Source: a bacterium (lineage in GTDB: Bacteria > Auribacterota > JABMQX01). Taken from it: a stretch of DNA of 39,511 nt. A program made the translations under genes and the position numbers. Every line of letters starts with the position of its first letter. The first letter of the stretch is position 1. Location: the NCBI GenBank assembly GCA_030691545.1, contig JAUYEE010000288.1:1-39511 (forward strand). The letters are read 5' to 3'. The notes beneath the pieces were generated by a model. The model was given only the letters and a program-made list of their open reading frames with translations, searched no databases and was not told the origin of the DNA. Of the stretch, positions 34,556 to 39,511 are shown in pieces.

Positions 34556-36301
34556 ATGAACACGCTCGAGCAGTTTGAGGAAGATTTGTCCAGGGCACGT
34601 GAGGCGCTGGAGCAGGGCGATACGACTGTCGCGTCCGAATGCGTGGACCGGGCGCTTTCGATGAGAAAGCAACTCGACGAGGAACACATCGCCCGGGCTA
34701 CTCAACTCCAGGCTCGCATCCTCCTTGCCGAGGAGGAATACGAGGAAGCCGAGGAAGTCCTGCGGAATTCCCTCGAGCTTCTTCCCCAAGGCGCCGAAGG
34801 ACACGTCCTCCTTGCCGAGTTAATGCTCCTCGAAGACAGACTCGACGAGGCAGCCGCGGCGATTCAGTCCGCCCTGGACGTCTCCCCCGAGGACACGCAT
34901 GCCCTCTCCCTCCTCGTTTTCTGCCACGCTCGATCCGGAAACAACGCCTCGGCACAAGAGTGCTTCGATAGGTGCGTGCAGCTCGACTCGGAACGTTCGG
35001 ATGCTTACCATCACATGGGCGTCTGTTGCCTGTTCCGCGGCGGCTCCGACGCGAAAAGCCTTTTCGAAAAAGCGATCGCTAAGAATTCCGTGCTGTCCGG
35101 TCCGCATTACTACCTCGGCACCATGGAGACCGCCGACGGCGATCTCGCTGCCGCCGAGGAACACCTCCGAAAAGAGCTCGAACTGAACCCAGCCAACTCC
35201 CTCGCTGAGTTCCAGTTGATTCGCCTCTACCTCCTTCGCTCGCCCTGGCCCGAAGCCGTCGCTCTCTTCGACGCGCATTTCCCGCCGGAGCTTTTCTGCG
35301 ATATCCCCATTCTCATGAACTGCCGCTTTCACTTCAACTACGACGTGCTCAACGAGCGGTTCGAGTCATTCCTTGAGGCGCTTTTGAGAGAGCTTCCTCA
35401 AACGCCCGAAAACCTCTTCCACGTAGCCAAGATATATCGCCTCAAGTCCCTCTTCGGCGACGCCATCGAGGTGTTGAAGAAAATCCTCGAAGCCGACCGC
35501 TTTTTCCGGCCCGCGTACACCGAACTGGCGGACCTCTACCGCGTTCAGGACGAGTTATCCCGCGCCTGCGAGGTTCTGGAGGAACCCGTCAAGCTTTTCG
35601 GCGATGCCGAATCCTTCTGCGCCATCGCCCGGATGTTGTTTCAGTGCGGCCGCTACAGCGAGGCGGAAGAAGCCATCCGAAAAGCCGTCTCACTCGGCCC
35701 CGACCTCGCCGAGCCGCACTACCTCCTCGGCGCCATCCTGGCGGAGTTCGCCAGCCGCCGCTCCCGCTCCGAAGCCATGCTCGAGGAGGCGGAGAAATCG
35801 CTCAAAAAAGCTCTTGGGATAGACCCCCACCACAAGCCGTCCAGAACTTATCTGATGCACGTCACCCTTCACCGAGAGAAATGCGCGGAATGCCTTGAAC
35901 TCGCCCGGAAAGTTCTTACCGAGGACCCACAGGACCGGGCTGCGCTCTCCTACGCCGGACGCTGCTACCGGGCTACGGGGGAGTTGGTTCTCGCCGAAGA
36001 CCACCTTGTGAGACTCGTTGAGCACTATCCCGACGACCCTTCCGGCCGCGCTCTCCTTGCCGAAGTTTATCAGACCCAGCACAAGTTCAATGAAGCCGCA
36101 GAGCAGCTTGAACAAGCTATAACCGTGCCCGGCAGGAGGCCCCAGCCAGACCTTCTCTTCCGCCTCGGCGAAATCTACCTTCTCCACCTCAACGAACCCG
36201 CGAAAGCGCGCGAACACCTCCTGCGATTCCTCCAGACCGCCCCACCCGGCCACCCCGACTTCGAGCGCGCGAAACAGATCGTAGGCGGAACCCCGGAATA
36301 G
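34556..36301 (+). CDS. Tetratricopeptide repeat protein
   Basis: 581 residues from ATG 34556, with GAGGGAA eight bases upstream. The protein is a chain of about a dozen TPR helix pairs, for example ALEQGDTTVASECVDRALSM, AEEEYEEAEEVLRNSLELLP, LLFRLGEIYLLHLNEPAKAR and MLFQCGRYSEAEEAIRKAVS. No signal peptide or enzymatic domain is seen, so it is probably a cytoplasmic scaffold. It is 180 bases past htrA and may be transcribed with it, unless the hairpin element between them ends transcription. Confidence 0.92.
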   Translation: MNTLEQFEEDLSRAREALEQGDTTVASECVDRALSMRKQLDEEHIARATQLQARILLAEEEYEEAEEVLRNSLELLPQGAEGHVLLAELMLLEDRLDEAAAAIQSALDVSPEDTHALSLLVFCHARSGNNASAQECFDRCVQLDSERSDAYHHMGVCCLFRGGSDAKSLFEKAIAKNSVLSGPHYYLGTMETADGDLAAAEEHLRKELELNPANSLAEFQLIRLYLLRSPWPEAVALFDAHFPPELFCDIPILMNCRFHFNYDVLNERFESFLEALLRELPQTPENLFHVAKIYRLKSLFGDAIEVLKKILEADRFFRPAYTELADLYRVQDELSRACEVLEEPVKLFGDAESFCAIARMLFQCGRYSEAEEAIRKAVSLGPDLAEPHYLLGAILAEFASRRSRSEAMLEEAEKSLKKALGIDPHHKPSRTYLMHVTLHREKCAECLELARKVLTEDPQDRAALSYAGRCYRATGELVLAEDHLVRLVEHYPDDPSGRALLAEVYQTQHKFNEAAEQLEQAITVPGRRPQPDLLFRLGEIYLLHLNEPAKAREHLLRFLQTAPPGHPDFERAKQIVGGTPE

Positions 36302-36546
36302 CAGGAGAATCTCTCACGAACGCAAAGGGTGCTCTGAGGAAACGCCTCTGCCACAGCGCCGTCGTGCGTGTGCCTGAAGAACCCGCTGCTCAGATGGATC
36401 TGCACGCCGCGAGGCATCCTCTTGCATAGCAGGGGCAGATTATGGTAGGTAGGGGAGGTAATTGCGCCTGTCCGGGCCCCAGCCCCAAGCTGTCCGAGGC
36501 CGGGGTCGCCGAGTCCACGCGCACAGGCAACAAGGGAGATGCACTT
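36302..36546. other. Gap before the nitroreductase gene
   Basis: No gene is seen. GC-rich paired segments (GGGCCCCAGCCCC with GGCCGGGGTC) could fold in the leader of the nitroreductase mRNA. I see no clear promoter. Confidence 0.4.
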
Positions 36547-37056
36547 ATGAATGTTATGGATGCGATCAGACAGAGGAGAAGTATCCGCACGTACGCGGAC
36601 CGCCCCGTAGAAGAGGAGAAGCTCAATCTTGTCCTGGAAGCAGGACGGTTGGCTCCCTCGGCCGCCAACCGGCAGGAATGGCGGTATGTCGTGGTGAGGG
36701 ACCACGACACCCGGCAGAAACTCATGCAAGCGGCGAAAGGGCAGGGATTTGTCGGGCAGGCGCCCGTGGTCATCGCCGCCTGCGCTGAGACCGACAATCA
36801 CGTCATGTCCTGCGGGCAGCTCTGTTACCCGATTGACGTAGCGATTTCCACTGACCACATGACGCTCAAGGCGATCGAGGAAGGACTTGGGACTTGCTGG
36901 GTCGGCGCCTTCTACGAGGCTGAGGTCAAGGTGGTTCTCGGGATACCCGACGATGTGCGGGTAGTGGACTTGCTGACCCTCGGCTACCCGGCGGACATTC
37001 CCCCGCCCAGACCCCGATTGAGCCTGAGCGAGATCGTGCACCACGAAAAGTGGTAA
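36547..37056 (+). CDS. Nitroreductase-family FMN oxidoreductase
   Basis: 169 residues from ATG 36547, with AAGGGAGA seven bases upstream; the frame upstream to 36442 has no better start. DAIRQRRSIRTYADRPV and APSAANRQEWRYVVV bind FMN in this family, and GLGTCWVGAF is the C-terminal signature. It is at the short end for the family (170-220 residues). The segment MSCGQLCYPIDVA contains two cysteines. It would reduce nitro, quinone or enone compounds with NAD(P)H; the substrate cannot be read from sequence. Confidence 0.9.
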   Translation: MNVMDAIRQRRSIRTYADRPVEEEKLNLVLEAGRLAPSAANRQEWRYVVVRDHDTRQKLMQAAKGQGFVGQAPVVIAACAETDNHVMSCGQLCYPIDVAISTDHMTLKAIEEGLGTCWVGAFYEAEVKVVLGIPDDVRVVDLLTLGYPADIPPPRPRLSLSEIVHHEKW

Positions 37057-37161
37057 CCCCCCGTCGGATTCACCCCGGATAAAGCGACCCTGGGGGAGGA
37101 TGACAGGATAGACACGGTCGTCCTTATCATCATTTCCAACCCCCGTTTCCTCACGGAGCGG

Positions 37162-37182
37162 TTTCGCCCTGCATAGGCGAAA
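37162..37182. terminator. Hairpin between the nitroreductase and small-protein genes
   Basis: TTTCGCC (37162-37168) and GGCGAAA (37176-37182) form a perfect 7-bp stem with a 7-base loop. The bases after it are AT-rich but lack a solid T-run. Confidence 0.4.
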
Positions 37183-37193
37183 ATAAAGCGCAA

Positions 37194-37209
37194 TTTTGTC
37201 TTGACAAAA
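37194..37209. promoter_or_regulatory. Perfect 16-base palindrome, operator candidate
   Basis: TTTTGTC-TT-GACAAAA contains a TTGACA (37201-37206) that could serve as a -35 box. A repressor bound here would block it. No ideal -10 lies 17 bases away; TATTAT at 37216 is too close. Confidence 0.4.
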
Positions 37210-37360
37210 CAGCGGTATTATGCAAATCTATTACCAGAATGTTGGGACACCTTTCTTGGCTGGAGTCCCGACACCAGGTCGCTTCATTATCGAAATCCTA
37301 CGTGTGGGCAGCAGAGCCAGCGCTTCACAAACCCACGCTCTGCAACGCGGAGGACTACCT

Positions 37361-37624
37361 ATGACGGAGAGATTCTCCGCTGGCTCGTGCCGGAAGTGCG
37401 GCGCGACCGTCGGATTCGAGAACGGCGTGCGACAGGATACCTGTGGTTGCGACCCCCAGTGCGAGGCGTGCGGCAGGCAGTTTTTGCGAGGGGTCTCGGG
37501 ATACGTTTGCGACGATTGCCTCGAGGAAGAGATTGCGAAGAAGTTTTCACAGGAGTTTCTGAATACGTTGAGCGGGAAACAGTTCGACCTCTTGATGAGG
37601 GATTTTGCAAAAAGATACGAATAG
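37361..37624 (+). CDS. Small cysteine-rich zinc-ribbon-like protein
   Basis: 87 residues from ATG 37361, preceded by CGGAGG at seven bases; the open frame from 37220 has no ribosome site. Cysteine pairs SCRKCG, CGCDPQCEACGRQF and YVCDDC could bind two zinc ions. The C-terminal half (EEIAKKFSQEFLNTLSGKQF) is helical. No family is recognised. Confidence 0.65.
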   Translation: MTERFSAGSCRKCGATVGFENGVRQDTCGCDPQCEACGRQFLRGVSGYVCDDCLEEEIAKKFSQEFLNTLSGKQFDLLMRDFAKRYE

Positions 37625-37703
37625 GCGCGCCACCGGCGGCGGAAGAACCGCAGCCCTCTGCGTCCATTATGGTTACAAACGACACATTATAGGGCGGGAG
37701 AAA

Positions 37704-37922
37704 ATGAGCGATTCCTTGGCGAACGGGCGAGAGTGCCTCTTTCGGTATCTGCGGGACAAGGGTCTGGCAGAGGACTCGAACTTTCACATTCTCGCCGTGT
37801 ATTACAGCAGTCTCAAAGAGGGAGGGGACGGGGAGATGCTCGTGAAGCTGCTCCGGGGGAAATTGACGGTCAAAGGGGCAACTTATCTGCGGAAGGTGGT
37901 TCTTCCCGCAGAGCGACAGTGA
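37704..37922 (+). CDS. Hypothetical small protein
   Basis: 72 residues from ATG 37704, with GGGAG just upstream. The sequence (SDSLANGRECLFRYLRDKGL to KGATYLRKVVLPAERQ) is mixed-charge and predicted helical, without signal peptide, membrane segment or known motif. It follows the cysteine-rich gene by 79 bases and is likely co-transcribed. Confidence 0.5.
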   Translation: MSDSLANGRECLFRYLRDKGLAEDSNFHILAVYYSSLKEGGDGEMLVKLLRGKLTVKGATYLRKVVLPAERQ

Positions 37923-38169
37923 GGCGCGAATAGCCCCCGGAGGCAACCTGGCGGATGCTGGTCGTACGGGACGGGCCCCGTTGGGGCTGTCGGCGAGAAA
38001 GGAGAAGAAGGAGAAGACGTTTTTAGGCGAGCCTACAAGCGACCGCCCGGTTCGCAGCCGACCTACCTGCAACAAGCGGGATGCTGGCAGAAGCCACACC
38101 CAGGTGAAGCTTTTGCTTGATTTCGGCGCAAGCACATGGTAACAATATAGCGTTGAGACAAGACTGTGA
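37923..38169 (+). other. Gap, possible weak promoter near its end
   Basis: No gene is recognised. TTGATT (38117-38122) and TAACAA (38140-38145), 17 bases apart, could drive the following membrane-protein genes. No tRNA or known riboswitch pattern is seen. Confidence 0.35.
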
Positions 38170-38472
38170 ATGATGAGTCGGCCTGAAAGGCGCCGGAAGA
38201 AGCACGTGACGAACACGATGAACAGAAAAAGCCGAAGGTTTGTTTTGATTGCCGCGGCGGTTCTCCTCTTTTGCGGTCTCGTCCTATATTCGGTATTGCA
38301 GGTACGCTTTCCGGTGAAGGGGGGAGAGAAGAGCGAGTTCGACGTGATTGAATACTCGCTTACCGACAGCATCCAACGGGGACAGGACGGCGTCTTCACC
38401 CTCACATCCGCTCAGGAGACCGCTGGAAAAGGAGAGCCGGATGGGGCGCAGCCTAAGCCCTGTCCCACCTGA
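38170..38472 (+). CDS. Small membrane-anchored protein
   Basis: Up to 100 residues from ATG 38170. GTG 38206 or ATG 38218 are alternative starts, and none has a strong ribosome site. A basic N-terminus is followed by one transmembrane helix (FVLIAAAVLLFCGLVLYSVL) and a ~50-residue polar domain ending in proline-rich sequence with one cysteine. The next gene starts 18 bases later, suggesting a two-gene operon with the iron-sulfur membrane protein. No family is recognised. Confidence 0.6.
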   Translation: MMSRPERRRKKHVTNTMNRKSRRFVLIAAAVLLFCGLVLYSVLQVRFPVKGGEKSEFDVIEYSLTDSIQRGQDGVFTLTSAQETAGKGEPDGAQPKPCPT

Positions 38473-38490
38473 ATTTGAACCGCGGGGATT

Positions 38491-39270
38491 ATGGGTTCCA
38501 TAATCAGGGCAATCGGGAAAATCAGGGCTCAGGTCATCAGCCAGTCGGCGTCGCTGGTTTTCCTCAACGTTTACCTTCTGCGGCTGCGCTCGATTTGCAT
38601 ACCCGCTCTCAACTGCCATTCCTGCCCTGCGGCGGTTTTCGCCTGCCCGATCGGGGTACTCGTCAATTTTGCCACGCTGCGAGTATTTCCCTTTGTGGCG
38701 ATTGGCATTTTGGGGTTCGTTGGAAGCATCACTGGCAGGTTGGCGTGCGGCTGGCTTTGTCCTTTCGGCTTCATTCAGGACGGGCTTTACAGGATTCCCT
38801 CGAAAAAGTTCAGCCTACCGCAAAGGCTGGGATACACGAAATACGTCGTGCTCCTGCTGATGGTGGCGTTCATCCCGTTCTTCTTTCCTGAGTCCCTCCT
38901 GGTGTTTTGCCGTGTCTGTCCGGCGGGCACGCTTGAGTCGGCTATTCCGTGGAGAATCATCGGCGTTTCCAATCCGTTCACCATCACGTTCCCCGTGAGG
39001 CTCGCTATTTTCGCAGGCATACTCGCTCTGGTGATTCTCGTGAGCAGAGGATTCTGCCGTCTCCTTTGCCCGCTGGGGGCGATTTTCTCTCTGTTCAACC
39101 GCTTTTCTCTGTTCCGGATGAGGCTGACCAAGCACGACTGTAACGATTGCGGCCGATGCTTGAAAAACTGCCCCGTCGAGATTCACCCTGCCAATGACAT
39201 GAACGGCGCCGAGTGCATTCGCTGCCTGAAATGCACGGACACCGGCCACCTCCGATTTGGGACGAAATAA
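38491..39270 (+). CDS. NapH-like 4Fe-4S membrane protein
   Basis: 259 residues from ATG 38491. Hydrophobic membrane helices alternate with motifs of the NapH/MauN/CcoG-type family: CHSCPAAVFACPIG, CGWLCPFGFIQD, CRVCPAGTLESAI and CRLLCPLGAIFS. The C-terminus has one full 4Fe-4S motif (CNDCGRCLKNCP) and a second partial one (CIRCLKCTDTGH). Relatives pass electrons from quinol to periplasmic reductases or serve in cofactor assembly. No reductase gene is in the window, so the partner is unknown. Confidence 0.88.
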   Translation: MGSIIRAIGKIRAQVISQSASLVFLNVYLLRLRSICIPALNCHSCPAAVFACPIGVLVNFATLRVFPFVAIGILGFVGSITGRLACGWLCPFGFIQDGLYRIPSKKFSLPQRLGYTKYVVLLLMVAFIPFFFPESLLVFCRVCPAGTLESAIPWRIIGVSNPFTITFPVRLAIFAGILALVILVSRGFCRLLCPLGAIFSLFNRFSLFRMRLTKHDCNDCGRCLKNCPVEIHPANDMNGAECIRCLKCTDTGHLRFGTK

Positions 39271-39511
39271 AGGTGCGGGCCCGATGGAGCCGCAGATGAA
39301 CGCAGATGAACGCGGTAGGCCGGCCGCGGAGTTCTATCCTCGCAAGCGGCGAGACGCCGCTTCTACTTCTAATGCGCGCGCCGTTTCATGCGCCGCCCGA
39401 GGTCTGCCGGAGCGCGCGAATCCGTTGCGCGGCTCTTTCGGCGGCTTTTGACGCCGGCCACCTTTCGCTAATGCGGTGGAGCGTGCGAATGGCGGCCGCA
39501 GCGTGGGCAAA
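39271..39511. other. Repeat-containing tail of the window
   Basis: No gene is supported. Two exact copies of CGCAGATGAA stand in tandem at 39291-39310, followed by a hairpin element; the rest is GC-rich without recognised features. Confidence 0.6.
39315..39366. repeat. Hairpin repeat bracketed by GTAG/CTAC
   Basis: GTAG (39315-39318) and CTAC (39363-39366) enclose a perfect 8-bp hairpin AAGCGGCG-AGA-CGCCGCTT (39344-39362) with a 3-base loop. It closely resembles the first hairpin of the element inside htrA. Confidence 0.8.

Noticed and set aside
39257..39451. 64-residue frame after the iron-sulfur protein
   Set aside because: It overlaps the end of that gene and is built from the tandem CGCAGATGAA and hairpin repeats.

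Overview
The window is a GC-rich bacterial chromosome segment that encodes many secreted proteins. The best lineage hints are prepilin-type proteins ending in an H-X9-D processing-associated motif, a giant secreted CotH/lamin-tail protein, a polyglycine-hydrolase-like protein with tandem repeats, and abundant short hairpin repeats between genes. Together these fit the Planctomycetota/Verrucomicrobiota/Lentisphaerota group or a neighbouring candidate phylum such as Hydrogenedentota or Sumerlaeota. No rRNA or tRNA is present, so the assignment is inference.

Layout. Bases 1-4.5 kb hold the end of an ARPP-1-like gene, a small BamE-like exported protein, a VIT/von Willebrand A protein, a GspG-like exported protein, and a decayed copy of the 3' end of the VIT/vWA gene. 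Bases 4.5-6.5 kb form a small defence-like island: a SIR2-like gene with its own promoter, then a DUF4258/YgiT-zinc-finger toxin-antitoxin pair. Bases 6.8-15.5 kb carry a secreted GH42 beta-galactosidase, a GAF-GGDEF signalling protein, a CLCA-like metalloprotease/vWA protein and a five-repeat beta-lactamase-fold hydrolase. Bases 16-20 kb contain housekeeping genes alr, queA and tgt. A 1.3-kb repeat-rich stretch follows; it has a perfect consensus promoter but no convincing ORF. Bases 21-27 kb hold the 1485-residue CotH protein and a D-aminoacylase. Bases 27-29 kb hold tatA-tatC, in which TatC is unusually enlarged. Bases 29-32 kb hold two paralogous pilin-like genes flanking a zinc-ribbon membrane protein. 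Bases 32-36.3 kb hold recA-htrA and a TPR protein. Bases 36.5-39.3 kb hold a nitroreductase, two small proteins, a small membrane protein and a NapH-like iron-sulfur membrane protein.

How the parts relate. Several products are exported (VIT/vWA, GH42, CLCA-like, polyglycine-hydrolase-like, CotH, HtrA), and three of them end in a similar C-terminal beta-type module. queA and tgt are adjacent steps of queuosine synthesis and are almost contiguous. tatA and tatC overlap by 8 bases. recA and htrA are 11 bases apart.

The most unusual signals are non-coding. A family of modular hairpins, mostly 7-8 bp stems with 3-nt loops and often bracketed by GTAG...CTAC, appears at about ten places. One copy lies inside the reading frame of htrA. 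The other prominent oddities are the enlarged TatC, the orphan consensus promoter at 20.3 kb, and the two unusual secreted hydrolases.
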